This document shows, one piece after another, positions 46,553 through 58,948 of a DNA stretch of 64,000 nt. Within the stretch, counting starts at the first letter, position 1. Each line of letters starts with the position of its first letter. A program made the position numbers and the translations under genes. Under the pieces are notes generated by a model. The model saw only the letters and a program-made list of their open reading frames with translations. It did no database searches and had not been told where the DNA came from. The stretch lies in NCBI GenBank assembly GCA_022828595.1, contig JAKGHH010000004.1:53346422-53410421 (forward strand), read 5' to 3'. The DNA is from Nelumbo lutea. Taxonomy: Eukaryota; Streptophyta; Magnoliopsida; Proteales; Nelumbonaceae.

Positions 46553-48508
46553 TGAAGGGATGAGAGATCCATCGTATGGACGGCCAAATCTTGTGGAATA
46601 AGGTGGGTGAATTTCAAAAATTTTTCTCTCCTTTTCAACTGGGAATCGCATTCCCTATTTAGAAAATCATATTTTCAATGATCAATCTTGAAACATAAAT
46701 TGAACCAGATCTGAACCAAAAAGAGTAGAAGAGATGTATACCTGATACAGAGAAATATTATCTCTCAATGGAGGTGTTCACACCCAAGGAAGGATCCAAA
46801 GACTGCTCCCACTGAAGATGGTGCAGTGCAGGATGGAGCAGAATCAGCAGCGTTCTCCAAGAACCTGATCCTTCGTAAGAATAGCTGGATGGCACGTGAG
46901 CACTGCTTCCAATCAGTCCTTTCACAAAGGGCTGCTATCAAGATCGAATCTTGATTTCTTCCACAAAGATGGAGATTGAACTAGAGGTCTGGCGGCAGCA
47001 GGAAAGAGGCGGCAAGAAAGAATTTCGTAGAGATTGCAGAAATCTTTCTTCTGTGATTTCAGCTCTAAAGACTAGAGAACTTGGTGATGTGATTTATGTT
47101 GTTGTTGTTGTCTAAAGTCTGTCGCCCCCTTCTTTTCTTGTAACCCTAATGGATCAGCTCCTAATCCAATTAGGAGTTGCTGATCCAAATCACATTTGGA
47201 TCAGACATCTCTTTAGGTGATAAGGATAAACCCTTATCTTACTGTGGATTAGATCAGTCTTCTCCTAATCCTATTAGGAGGCTCCTAGATCTAAATATTA
47301 TTTAGATCTTGGACTCTCTAAGTGGATAGGGTCCAGGCCCAATCCTATTAACTAATTTAATCCCAAATCCGCCCATCATTTAAACTGATCAAATCAACCC
47401 AGTTCGAAATGGGCTTCAGACCCATTAATAGTCTGTGCTCACTAAGCCTTCCAAACTGTTGCCCAGTTGGGCTTCCTTGTATGGTGTGGGACTCAAACAT
47501 TGATCTACACATCAGCCACATGGGTTCGACTCAGCCTTTGTTACAAGGCCTGGCCAAATACACTGCTATGGACAGTGCACCCCCTGAAACCTATCAAATG
47601 GGCTCTTTGGGCCCAACATTTACCCAAAGTGGTCCCTGAGCCAAGGCACCTTGTAACACCTAGGGACTATGAGCAGATGCAAGATTAGCCCATCAGGTAT
47701 TTCCCTCAATGGTCTTACACTCAACCTCTCAGCCCATAATGATCAAACACTGCCCGATAAGAGGGGACCTCTCCCTCGGCTGCAAGGAACAGTGTTGCAC
47801 TCTCTGCTTATATGGATCCCGGAATTAAAACATTTTGCAAACATTTTAGAAACCATAACATATATATACTTTTATATAAAATATATTTTGCAAAACAAAT
47901 CTCAACGATTGAAATTGGCTGCCGACAGTCTAGGTTTCAATAAGAAAGAGTGCATCCCCGATCATTACCTTTGTCCGACAAAGGGGCTGATCCTATCACT
48001 ATGATCACCCACTTAGATGAATTCTCAGACTGTCCCAACATACCAAGGTTTTAACCTCTGCTAAGGATCTCACTGATTGGTAGATCAAAGGCAGCCCAAT
48101 TTGACACCCAGTGTAATCATAATCGAGTCTAGGGGTCGGGTGTAACTTTTCAATTTTGCCCATTAATCTCCAAGGTCCAGGGCAATACTGGAAATCTGGT
48201 CCGGTTCAAAGATTCAATTAATCCTACATTGTATGTGCCTAGGGTCTCACCCTGACAGCTGAGACAGGCCACCCCAATCGACTTGGTGGCACAACAGTGT
48301 CAGCCTTATCAGGATAGGTCTCCCAGACCGACCCACCGGCTGTGAACATTCTAAACTAACACGAGTCTCATTAAGTGTCCAGTTTAAGGGTATTACATAG
48401 AAACATACCAAGGGAACATGAATCAAATATGTACTTTTTTTCATTTGCAATAAACTCATAACGTACATCATTCTGATTGAGGCTAAGGGCATACAAAACT
48501 GTCTAACA
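46553..48508 (-). repeat. Copia solo LTR inserted in Tat pol
   Basis: 1956 bp on the minus strand, TGTTAGACAG to CCCTTCA, with the AAAAC duplication at 46548-46552 and 48509-48513. No internal region. Removing it restores the Tat phrase FLLENLDVFAWS. A solo LTR is the known product of recombination between the two LTRs of one element. Confidence 0.94.
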
Positions 48509-48513
48509 AAAAC

Positions 48514-49299
48514 ATCTAAGTTTTCAAGTAGGAAGCGTACCAGTTTAGATCGTAGAGGCTCCTCAATGGAAGTGCCGATCTGAAGTGTTCAAGTTGGGTC
48601 CTCTGTTGATGCTGGGATGGAGACGGTCTCTTCCATGGGTGTAGCTCACTCCTCGCACTGCTCCGTAGGTCGCTCCAGCTCGAGGTCGTCGGCCACCTTG
48701 GCATTCCTTTTGAGGGTGGCGACGTAGCATTTGCGAGACTCAAGCTGGTCACCTCACGCTATCCTGATTCCGAAGTTCGTGGGGAACTTCATGGCCAAGT
48801 AGTAAGTGGAGACCACAGCTCGTAAGGCATGGGTGATCGGCCGACCTACTATAGCATTATACGGGGAGGGGGTTGCGACCACAAAGGAATTGTGGTTGAG
48901 CCTCACTATGCTAAGCCAAGTGTCGACTTCCACAGGTACTATAATCCTTCCCAGGGGCCTGACTTCCTCTCCGCTGAAGCCTACCAGGGGAGTGTTCGCG
49001 GGCTTCAAGTCGCTCTCCTAGAGCTGAAGTTGGTCGAAAGCTGCTTTGAAGAGGATATTTGCTGAGCTGCCTGAGTCGACGAGGATGCGCCTGACTTCAA
49101 AGTCATTAATCTTCACCTTTATGATGAGCGCGTCATCATGGGGGTAGTGGACCCCACGTGCGTCATCTTCTGTGAAGAAGATTGGGTCTTCCATCCTTGG
49201 CCGCTTTGGGGGGTTCTGTTCATCCCTAGCAACCTCGCGAGCTGATGTTCGAGCTGCAGCTGAGGTGTAGCCCGCCACAATCGAACCTCCAACAATCAC
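48514..49299 (-). pseudogene. Tat protease and PR-RT linker
   Basis: Minus strand. The aspartic protease motif ILVDSGSSANILF lies near 49060 and keeps catalytic Asp. The linker KPANTPLVGFSGEEVRPLG and PYNAIVGRPITHALRAVVST follows (49008-48760), then a poorly preserved stretch ending VRFLLENLDVF at the solo LTR. A frame change lies near 49015. Confidence 0.85.
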
Positions 49300-49395
49300 G
49301 TGGATGGTCCCCCAAACTGGTCTCTCTTCGGGGGGCTGCTTCTGCGGTTATTCAACTTGCCTGCTGGATTCGGGAGCATCTCTACTCTGCTCCCC

Positions 49396-51174
49396 CTACC
49401 AACCTGCTTTATTATTATTATTTTGTACAAAATTTCTCAGATACCCACGATGGATGAAATCCTCTATCTCGTTGTGGAGGTTTTTACAATTCTCGGTGTT
49501 GTAACCATTGTCTTTATGAAAACTACAATACAAATTTTTGTTCCTTACACTAGGATCAGCCTTCAACCGAGGTGGCCACTTCTCGTACTGGGTGCCCTTG
49601 ATCGCCATGAGGATCTCAACCCGCTTTGCGTTGAGGGGTGTGTAGTCTCTTTCTGCTATTGAAGCTCGGAAAGGTTGATTTGGCTTTGCCCCCCGAGCTT
49701 GGTCCTTCTTCTTCTTATTGTCACCCTGAGTTGGGGGCTCTGGTTCCCTTTTCCTTTTCTCGAGGGCCTGCTCGCCCTTCTGGTTGATCTCCTCCTCCAT
49801 CCCTATAAACCAACCCGCGAGCTTGAGGAACCCGATCACAGTCTTAGGATGGTTGACAACCACGTGCCACTTGAATTCTTTATGAGTAATATCTCGCTTG
49901 GCCATGGTGAGACGAACTATGGGGTCCAGGTCGGGTATTTGTAAACAAGCATCATTAAATCGCTTAATGTAACTCCGGATGGACTCCCCTTCCTTTTGAA
50001 CTATGCCGAGGAGGCTTTCTTGAGTTCTTGGACACCTTTTGCTGGTGACAAAGTGGGAGGTGAAGACTTTCATGAACTATGCCTAGCTTCTTATCGATCC
50101 GGGTGCGAGGTTTCGGTACCATGTGCGGGATACCCCTTTGAAGGTGGTGGGGAAAGCTACGCACATACAGGATTCACTCGTTCTTGCCATGTGCATTTGG
50201 AACTGAAAAGCATCCACATGATCATTCGGATCGAAGGATCCATCATACTTATCCAGGGGTGGGAGCTTGAAGTCCTTTGGAATGGGGACAACAAGAAGTT
50301 CTGGTGACAGAGGGGAAGGAACTGAAAGGAGAGGAGTAGCTTTTACTTCATCTGAGCTCACCTCCTCCTTACCCCTAAGCTCGGGCAAGACACGAGTAGC
50401 AGTTCAGTGAGCTCGTCGGCACCTCCGCTGCTGCTTCGTCGGCTCAGCATTGGTGCTTCTTGCTTTAGTATTACCAAGCTCGATGGGCTCAGACTACTAG
50501 TAGTAGCTCTGAACTGAGGGGCCCTGCCTGTAGTTTGCGGCTAGGACCTCAAACGGGTTTTTTGTGAGCGGGTGCTCGAACTGAGAGTGCTGGGGCGATG
50601 CAGGCTTGGCTGGCTGGGAGGCTCCCAACCTGCCCACAGGCTGCAAGGCGGGGGTGGCCGGCCTCTCCTTTCTGCCATGGGACGAGGCTTGGCTCCTGGA
50701 AGGATTCTGGGCCTGAGAGGCTTCTCAACGGCGAGGTTGTTCGCTCCGACAGGGGGGCTTGACTTGCTTCGTGGCCGGGTGCCTAGGAGGAAGCGGGTGC
50801 TGGGCCTGAGGCAAGGAAGGGAACTACTACTGATATTGGTATTGAGAGACCTGATGCAGCAATTGTTGCTGGTAAAGCTAGAACTATTGGAACTGCTACA
50901 TTTGAACTTGCATGGCTTGCATGCATTGCACAAGGTCTTCCAACTAATTCTGGTTGGTCACTAGGGGCACAACCGAAGGTTTAGCAAGGGTCGCTCCAAC
51001 CGTGGAAGGGAGTGGAGCATTCACGGGTGCCACTGTAAGAGGCACATTCAAGCTGGGAATTCCGTCCACAGAGAGGGGGATGGTGAATTGTCCGATACAA
51101 ACAATGGTGAGCTGGGGTTGCTCCCCAGAAGCATTCTGGTCGGCATCAAATCCAACATTGCTGGAGGAAGCCAT
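49396..51174 (-). pseudogene. Tat gag
   Basis: Minus strand, ATG at 51174 (MASSSNVGFDADQN), 61 bp after the primer site. A Gln-rich N-terminal part follows, with stops from about 50943. The retrotransposon gag core starts at about 50310 (LPPLDKYDGSFDPNDHVDAF). A frameshift near 50080 separates it from the next 226 codons (50073-49396), which hold the rest of the core, a Lys/Arg-rich stretch and the zinc-binding-like CSFHKDNGYNTENC near 49490. The Asn-rich end NFVQNNNNKAG precedes the stop. Confidence 0.88.
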
Positions 51175-51234
51175 GAATGCTAAGTTCTCAGAGGAAAATT
51201 GTAAAAACTTAGAGGAAGGCTTTTTTTAAGCGTT

Positions 51235-51251
51235 TCCCATAGATGGCGCCA
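51235..51251 (-). promoter_or_regulatory. Tat primer-binding site
   Basis: On the minus strand it reads TGGCGCCATCTATGGGA, two bases from the LTR. The first seven bases fit tRNA-Asp (TGGCGCC), and the whole is typical of plant Tat elements. Confidence 0.85.
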
Positions 51252-51253
51252 AA

Positions 51254-52211
51254 TGATGCTACGCAATCCAGGCACTCCTAGCTGGCAGCTGACTGGCTCG
51301 TAGCTGGCGACGGATGATACCTGAGAAGAAGACGGTGAAGAATTCCCAGGGGATTTTCCTGGTGGGAATACTCCGATGCTTAAGTTAGAATGTTGGAGAA
51401 AGAAGTAAAGAGTGCAAAGAAGGCTAAGAGTGCAGGTTGCGCTAGATCACTGAATATTTGAGATTAGCTCGAGATAAAGTTCAGATATGTTCAAGATCCA
51501 AGATATGAGATACCTTTTTCCCTTCGACCGTGGGGCTCTTAAATATGAGTGTTCTTGTCAAATTGTGCATAACCGCCACTAGGCCTCTGTTGCAGCCGCT
51601 ATCTGCCAGGGCTGTGCAGGTGATCGTTGTAGAGTACTACCCAATCGGATGAGTGACACGTCCCGGAAGGATAGACACGCCACCATCTGTCAAGAGACGT
51701 GGGTGCAGTCTTGTCGGGTTAGCAGGGACTGTGCCATTGGTCAGGAGATGTTGTGCAGTCTGATGGGTACGATCTTGTCAGATAGAAGCTCCCTGAATAC
51801 GTCGCATTGCTTAGTAGCGAGTTGCCTTGCAGTGAGCTATCCCATAGCGAGCTATCTTGTAGCGAGCTACCTTGTAGCGAACTACCCTGTTGCGAACTCC
51901 CGGAGGGTACTTCGAGGTGATACCTCTTGAGAGGGCCCTTGAGGAAGTTTTTTTGCCTAAGTATCGGAGTGAGCTAGTTATCCTAACTTGCGAGCTGGGA
52001 TAGACTTGTCTTGGAGTATTCCTTTTCAGTACGTCGAGGGTTTTCGAGCTCACACTGTAACAGCTCATCTTGTGGCGAGCTGCAACGTAGCGAACTGTCC
52101 TGCGGGCTTGTTACTTAGTCGCGGTCAGGCCGTTGTGCTGAGCTGTTACTTGTGCTGAGTCATGTCCACGTGTCACCGTCTCAAGGGGTTGGGTCAAATC
52201 ACCCTCCATCA
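51254..52211 (-). repeat. Tat element 5' LTR
   Basis: 958 bp with TGATG/CATCA termini. A minus-strand TATA-like ATATTTAAG lies at about 51539-51547. It carries the 15-bp array with six units (51815-51904). Confidence 0.93.
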
Positions 52212-52216
52212 ATAAT

Positions 52217-52864
52217 ATATATATTATTATATAAATATATTTTGCAAAACAAATCTCAAACAAGTTAGAAATCAACTACCAGAATTTTTGGTTTCCATTA
52301 GAGAGAGTGCAGTCCCGATCATTCACTTTGTCCGACAGAGGGGCTGATCCTGTCACTATGATCACCCACTCGAGTGAATTCTCAGACCGCCCCAACATAC
52401 CCAAGTTTTGACCCTGAAGGATCTCACTAATTGGCACATCAAAGACAACCCAATCCGACACCCAATGCAGTACCATAATCGAATCTAGGGGTTATGTGTA
52501 ACTTTCTAGTTTTGCCCACCAATCTCCAAGGTCTAGGGAATAATTGGAAAATGGTCCATGTTTAGTGTTTTAAACAAACACACACTACATGTGCTTCGGG
52601 TCTAACCCTAGTAGTTGAGACAAACTACCCCAACCAACTTGGCAGCACATTAGTGTCAACCTTGACAAAATATACTTTCCCAAGCCTATCCAATGGCTGA
52701 GAATATTATAAAAACTAACACGAATCTCATAAGTGTCTAGTTTAAGGGTAATTATACAAAAACACACCAAATATAACATGAATTAATTATGTACTTTTAT
52801 TCATTTACAACAAATGGATATATACATCAATTTGATTGGAGCTAAGGGCATACACTATCTAACA
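52217..52864 (-). repeat. Minus-strand Copia LTR, right piece
   Basis: It continues the LTR from 38123-39272 after the ATAAT duplication and ends at the LTR start (TGTTAGATAG on the minus strand). The Tat element landed in the AT-rich middle of this LTR. The right flank is Copia RT sequence on the plus strand. Confidence 0.87.
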
Positions 52865-53516
52865 TTCCTTTCAGTCATAGAGTCACTCTCTCCAAAGGAA
52901 TGCCACCTAAGACCCCTAAGGAGATTGAGGACATGAGAAAGGTTCCCTATGCCTTAGCCATAGGGAGCATAATGTATGCTATGATGTATACTCAGTCAGA
53001 CATTGCTCAAAATGTTAGTGTGTTAAGTCGACACCAATCTTACCCGGGACAAGAGCATTAGACTTTTCTGGAAAACATACTAAAGTACCTATGGAGAACT
53101 AAAGACTGTTGTCTTTGTCTTCAATGGTAGTTCACTACAGATGGTTGAGCATATTGATGCCAACATCCAGCCTGACCCATATTAGAAAGTTTATGTCTGG
53201 ATACTTAGGGACCCTATGTAGAAAGAAAAATAGTCCATGACCGAGACCAAGCACATTGCCATAAGAGAGGCTTCCTAATAAGTAGTCTGGATGAAGAAAT
53301 TCGTCCACGAATTTAAAATCCAACCATATCACCCATTCCATTGTTGTGTGACAACAATAGATCTATGGGAGATTGTTGGTAAAAGGGACATCCAGATTCA
53401 AAAGGTAGCATTAGCGGAGAATGTGGTAGACCCATTGACTAAACCACTAATACAGAAAGTGTTTCACAAATATGTAGACAATATGAAACTGTGGTTTGTA
53501 CCCGATTAGAGCTAAG
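52865..53516 (+). pseudogene. Copia RT/RNase H 3' fragment
   Basis: It starts abruptly at the end of the minus-strand LTR, inside RT (FSHRVTLSKGMPPKTPKE). It continues through GSIMYAMMYTQSDIAQ and the RNase H end (VHEF, then DPLTKPLIQKVFHKYVDN). It has several frameshifts and stops, and much of RNase H near 53160-53290 is missing. The upstream part of this element would lie left of the LTR insertion but is not in the window. Confidence 0.85.
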
Positions 53517-53529
53517 TTCGAGTGGGTGT

Positions 53530-54682
53530 TGTTAGACATCATATGCCCTTAGCTCCAATTAGATTGATGTACAGATACGTTTATTGTAAATGAATAAAAG
53601 TACATTATTGTTTCATGTTCATTTTGGCATGTTTCTATAAAATTACTTCTTAAACTAGACATTTATGAGAATCGTGTTAGTTTAGAATTTTCTTAGTCAT
53701 TGGAAAGATTTGGGAGTTTATCCTGCCAAGTTGATTGGTGCAACTTTTCTCAGTTGTCAGGGTTAGACCTAAAGGACATGTAGTGTGGTTTTGCTTGAAA
53801 CTTTGAACTAGACCTTTTTTTCAGTTATGCCATGGACCTTGGAGATAGATAGGCAACACTAGAAAATTACACCTAACCCATAGACTCGATTATGTTACTA
53901 CACTAGGCGCTAGATTGGGCTATCTTTGATATACCAATTAGTGAAATCCTTAGCGGGGGTCAAAACCTGGGTATGTTGGGGTAGTTTGAGAATTCACCTG
54001 AGTGGGTGATCATAGTGACAGAGTCAGCCCCTTTGTCAGACGAAGTGAAAAATAGGGGGACAACACTCTCTCTAATGAAAACCTAAACTGTCGGCAGTGG
54101 ATTTCAAACTTGTTTGATATTTGTTTTGCAATATATATATATATTATGTTTTTATGAAAAATGTTTGCAAAGGTTTTAATTCCCGGGATCCATCCATGTA
54201 GAGAATGCAACACTATACCTTCAAAGCCGAGGGAGAGGTTATCTCTTGTTGGGTAGTGTTTGATCATTATGGGCTGAGAGGCTAAGTATAAGACCATTTA
54301 GGGCTTATATACCTGATGGGATAATCTCACTTAAGAGCATAGTCCTTGGGCCTTCATAAGGTGGCTGGACCCAATGACCATTTAGTGTAAATGTTGGGCC
54401 TGCTAAGAGCCCATACTGATGGAATCGGGGGTTCACTATGTTCAAAAGTGAATTCGCTAGGCCTTGTAACAGAGGCTAAGCTGAACACACATGACTTTTG
54501 TGGAGATCAATGTTAGGGTCACACACTATACAAAGAGAGCCAAACTAGCCAAAAATTAAAAGGGAAATGAACCTGATAGCTTAATAGGCCTAAAGGCCAT
54601 TCCGAACTAGGTTAATGTGATTAATTAAAATGGGTGAATCTAGGATTAGATTTGGATTTGGACCAGCAAGAGGATAAGATAA
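53530..54682 (+). repeat. Shared Copia LTR (3' LTR of fragment, 5' LTR of Copia-D), left piece
   Basis: It begins TGTTAGACATC after a purine-rich tract that follows RNase H. It matches 62721-63895 of the Copia-D 3' LTR. It is split at the GATAA duplication by a solo LTR and resumes at 56529. Confidence 0.87.
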
Positions 54683-56523
54683 TGGAAGAATGGTGGGATC
54701 CATCGTATGGACGCCAAAACTGTTGCTGAATGGGTGGGCGAATTTTAAAAATTTCCTACCATTCTTCCGATTGGAAATCGCATTCCCTGATTTTAGAATC
54801 AAAATTCAAGGATCCTACTTGAACCAAACCAGATCAGATTTGAACCAAAAGATAAGGGAGGGATTATACCTGATCTAGAGAAGTAGTATATCCCAAGGTT
54901 GGTGTTCACGCCCAAAGAAGATCCCAAGATCAGCTCCCACTAAAGATGACATAGTGATGATGGAGCCAAACCAGCAATGTCCGTCCCATGAACCAGGTTC
55001 TTCTGAAGAACTCAATGGAAGAATGTGAACACCACACGAACAATCAAGAACCTTTCTTGATTTTCTCTAACTGAGAACTCGAACTAGCAAAAATGGTAGC
55101 GGTGGCTATTGGAGGAGAATGCTAGAGAAGAAGGTGGCAAACTACTATTTTCTTCTATAGGGTTATTTGAGACCTTATCTCAAGAATGCAGAGTGTTCTG
55201 CTAAAAACCCTTAGGGTTCAAATTCAAGTAATTCAAATTAGGGGTTTCCTCCTCTTTCTTAGTGATTAAGAAAACATCCTAATCATATTAGGAGTTGCCC
55301 TTATCCAAATCTGTATTTGGATTAGGACTCCTCTTAATCTTATCTGCAGATTAGATCAGCTTTTGGGCTTAACCTAATCTCAGATTCGCCCCTTTAAGTG
55401 ACTGGTCAAATCAGCCCAGTACGATGTAGGATTTAGGCCCAATATGTATTAAGTGCTCAATAGTCTTCCAAACTGCTATCTAGTTGGGCTTCTTTGTATG
55501 GCGTGGGACCCAAGCATTGATCTACACATCAGCCACATGGGTTTGGCCCGGCCTCTGTTACAAGGCCTAGCCGAATTCATTGGAAAGCCGAGTGAACCCC
55601 TTGAGCCCATCACATGGAACCCCATGGGCTCAACACTTACACTAAGTGGTCCCTGGGCCAAGCCATCTTATAAAAACACAGGGACGGTGGGTAGATGCAA
55701 GATTAGCCCATTAGGTATTATCCTAAATGGCCTTACACTTAACCTCTCAGGTCATAATGATCAAGCACTACCCGACAAGAGAGGACTTCTCCCTCGGCTG
55801 TAAGGAACAGTGTTGCACTCTCTACTCACATGGATCCCGAGAATTAAAACCATTTGCAAGCATTTTGAAGCCATATATAAGTATATATCATATATATAAA
55901 TTTTGCAAAACAAAATTCCAACGATTGAAATCAACTGCCGGCAGTTTGGTTTCCATCAGAGAGAGTGCATCCCCGATCATTACCTTTGTCCGAGAAAGGG
56001 GCTAATCTCGTCACTATGATCACCCACTCAGATGAATTCTCAAACTGTCCCAACATACCCAAGTTTTGACTCCCGCTAAGGATTTCACTGATTGGCATAT
56101 CAAAGACAGCCCAATCTGACACCTAGTGCAGTACCATAATTGGGTCTAGGGATTAGGTGTAACTTTCCAGTTTTGCCCATCAATCTCCAAGGTCCAGGGC
56201 AATACTAGAAATTTGGTCCGGTTCAAGGGTTCAAGCAATCCTACACTGCGTGTGCCTTGGGTCTCACCATGGCAGCTGAGACAAGCCACCCCAACAGTTG
56301 GCAGCACACCAGTGTCAGCCTTGGTAGGATAAATCTCCCCAGACTTATCCAATGGCTGTGAACATTTAAAACTAACACAAGTCTCATTAAGTGTCCAATT
56401 TTAGTGTCTTACACAGAAATATACCACACAACATGAATCAAACATGTACTTTATTTATTTACACTAAATATCAAAAGTACATCAAAACTGATTGAAGCTA
56501 AGGGCATACAAAATTGTCTAACA
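54683..56523 (-). repeat. Copia solo LTR inside the shared LTR
   Basis: 1841 bp on the minus strand, with the GATAA duplication at 54678-54682 and 56524-56528. The unbroken target is seen in the Copia-D 3' LTR near 63906. No internal region is attached. Confidence 0.93.
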
Positions 56524-56528
56524 GATAA

Positions 56529-57130
56529 GCCTTATCCACTTAAGATTTCAAATCCAAATAAAGATTTAGAGCAAAGAATTTTTTTCCTAATAAGATTAGG
56601 AAGTTGATCTTGAAAGGTTATAAATAGAGGACGAATTCCTTCAATTAAACACTTTTATAGCATTCAGTTCTCCCTCTATTCTTGCCACCCTACCCTCTTT
56701 GATCTCCAATTCTTGGGCTAATCAAGGTTAGATCTTGATTATGATTTTTACTAGAAAAATCAGATCTGATTCGTGCTCATACTCCCTTGCATGATCCTTG
56801 TTGAAGGATTGCAGTTCTTGTTGAAGAACTGCTTTGTTGTGATCTTCCTTCATCTCAAGCTATGTCATTTTCAATGGAAGCAAGATTTGGTGACCTCTTT
56901 ATGCATAAACACCTATGTTGGGAGCTACGTTTGTGGATTCCGTATTAGGTATAGCTCTCAGTTATTTTGGTTTCAAATCTAGTCTGCTTTGTTTCCAGAA
57001 CAAACCTTGAAAAATGCATTTTTCTAAAACAGGGAATACGATTCCCGGAAAGGAGAAATAAATTTTTGAAATTTCTCCCAACCACCCTACATGGTTCAGC
57101 CATCTATATGGTGGATCTCCCTTCCCTTCA
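56529..57130 (+). repeat. Shared Copia LTR, right piece
   Basis: It carries TATAAATAG at 56619-56627 and ends CCCTTCA. It is followed by a primer site, so it acts as the 5' LTR of Copia-D. With the left piece the LTR is about 1755 bp. Confidence 0.9.
56619..56627 (+). promoter_or_regulatory. TATA box of Copia-D 5' LTR
   Basis: TATAAATAG, followed by a GA-rich stretch. It is at the same LTR position as the Copia-A box. Confidence 0.65.
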
Positions 57131-57131
57131 G

Positions 57132-57150
57132 TGGTATCAAAGTCAGGTTC
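57132..57150 (+). promoter_or_regulatory. Copia-D primer-binding site, decayed
   Basis: TGGTATCAAAGTCAGGTTC matches the Copia-B site with two changes (G to A and C to T), one base after the LTR end. Confidence 0.85.
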
Positions 57151-58948
57151 AAGTCTTGAACCAAATTCAGACTACATTTGAACCTATGCAAATGGGCAAA
57201 AACTGTTCTACCTGATTTACGCAAACTAGCAGTTTTTCTGAGAATTGAGTTCTCAGCTTTGGGCCTTTGATCTGAAATTAATTCTTTATTATTCTGCAAT
57301 AAGTATGGAATGGTTCTGTGATTATTTTTTGAATATTTGGGTTGTTTGTGTGATGGAGATCGAATTCTTTAATGGCACCAAGATCTACACATCCTGCAAT
57401 CTTTATTCTATTATTTTGGTCTGTAAATAATTATTTTATTTTCTAGACAAAATGTATAGGATTTTATCAGATGTAATTAATAGGAAATTAGGGTTTTCTA
57501 TTTTTTTACATTGGAATAAGTGTCAGAACCCGTGGAGGAGAACTTTTGCAGATACGAGATCTACAATCTGTGATTTGTAGAAAATGAATCTGTTGTTTGC
57601 GATTAATATTTTTCATGCAAGTTTGCAGATTATCCAAGATCATCACACTACAGCCCCATGATTATTTTTCTTGCTGTATTGATTGTCAATTCGGTTGTAA
57701 TTAATTTTAGATCATATTCTTGTTAATTGCATCATGTATTGGACACCAAACCCTACGTCGATTTGACCAAGCTTGGTCCAAATTGGTTGGTCCAAACCTA
57801 TGGTTCAATGGAGTCTGTTCTCAACCCCATGTGTCATGTTTTAGGTGACCCAAATTAGGTTATGGGCCAAGGTTTTGGTGGCCTATCACATGATGTAATT
57901 CGGCCCACCCCTATAAAACCCTGTTTTCAGCATTACAGCTACATGGTCCGAATTGCTTTTTGTAGTTTAGCTCATATACCTAGATGATATTATTTGATAA
58001 TACATGGACCTTAATGGGCCAATAATGTGTTAACTTTAATTTTAGGGTTTTACAATTTAATGAATTGATTGGATCAATTATAAGCATGTGGATGTATGTG
58101 ATGTGCTGAATGTGATTCACACATGGGGCATAAGTACTTGGTCCATGTTTAAACGTTAGTGGCTTTTTACGAACACCATGGCTGAATGCACTTCATTGCC
58201 ATGATGTCCATAAGATCATTGGATGATTTACCTTTTCAATGAGCACCAAATCAGCTTCCTCCCCAAGAAGAACCATGGGGATCCCTATCCCGTTTTGGGC
58301 TCATTTGAATCTAACTTTAAGAAAGTCAGTGGGAACCACTCTAGTTTGACCTAAATTAGATCTAGGGACGTTTCAACTTGTTCTCTCTAGATATATAAGT
58401 GCATGTGATAGGGAAATTCATACGATGAATTCTCTAAAGGCCTTCCGTCTTTAGCATGAAGATGGGTTTCATTAGTAATGAGGAGATGCACCATAAAATT
58501 GGGGTATCCATTTGTTGATCCAGTCTATTTGATTGCTTCATAAGATGATAGGGGCATGAACGATGTGGGAATGGCCTATCCTAAAATGGAAGACTCTCTC
58601 ATGGTACTTTGGGGTCCACGAATATGATGAGTCAACACTTATGGATAGAAAGGTTTAATCTAAAATGGCAATGAACCTTGTCTGACAAAAGCCAGAGGGA
58701 AAGCTCATAAGATGAGTGGATATGATCCTTCACAGAAAGTGGTGGGGTTTTGCAGCTGAAACAATTAACTCCATGCACCTATGTGATTTCTCACATTTCC
58801 AGAGACATAACCACATCTCTGTCACTAAGATAGGAGGGAAATCTCAGAGATGAAGAAATGGAAATAGAGCATAGATAAAAGCCCTTTCTATGTGAATAAC
58901 ATGAATCACTTTTTAGGTCGTGGACTAATATTTTTCCTTTTATCAGAA
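57151..58948 (+). other. Copia-D untranslated leader
   Basis: It is homologous to the other Copia leaders and ends in the same pyrimidine-rich tract (TTTTCCTTTTATCAG) before the gag ATG. No coding region. Confidence 0.75.

Larger units (their letters stand above)
39273..52211 (-). mobile_element. Tat-lineage Ty3/gypsy retrotransposon, full length, minus strand
   Basis: A 12,939-bp element with LTRs at both ends, the ATAAT duplication (39268-39272 and 52212-52216), primer site, gag, PR, RT, RH and INT on the minus strand, and an antisense gene on the plus strand between pol and the 3' LTR. Gypsy order (INT after RH), the protease motif DSGSSANILF and the antisense extra gene fit the Tat lineage. 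A Copia solo LTR (46553-48508) interrupts pol at the PR-RT linker. All coding parts carry frameshifts or stops. Confidence 0.93.

Noticed and set aside
46553..48508. Solo LTR considered as part of a longer Copia element
   Set aside because: A clean AAAAC duplication at both ends and no internal region show a solo LTR.
50572..50964. 130-codon plus-strand open frame rich in Gly, Arg and Leu
   Set aside because: It is antisense to the GC-rich N-terminal part of Tat gag, and a mirrored frame is open on the other strand. Composition effect.
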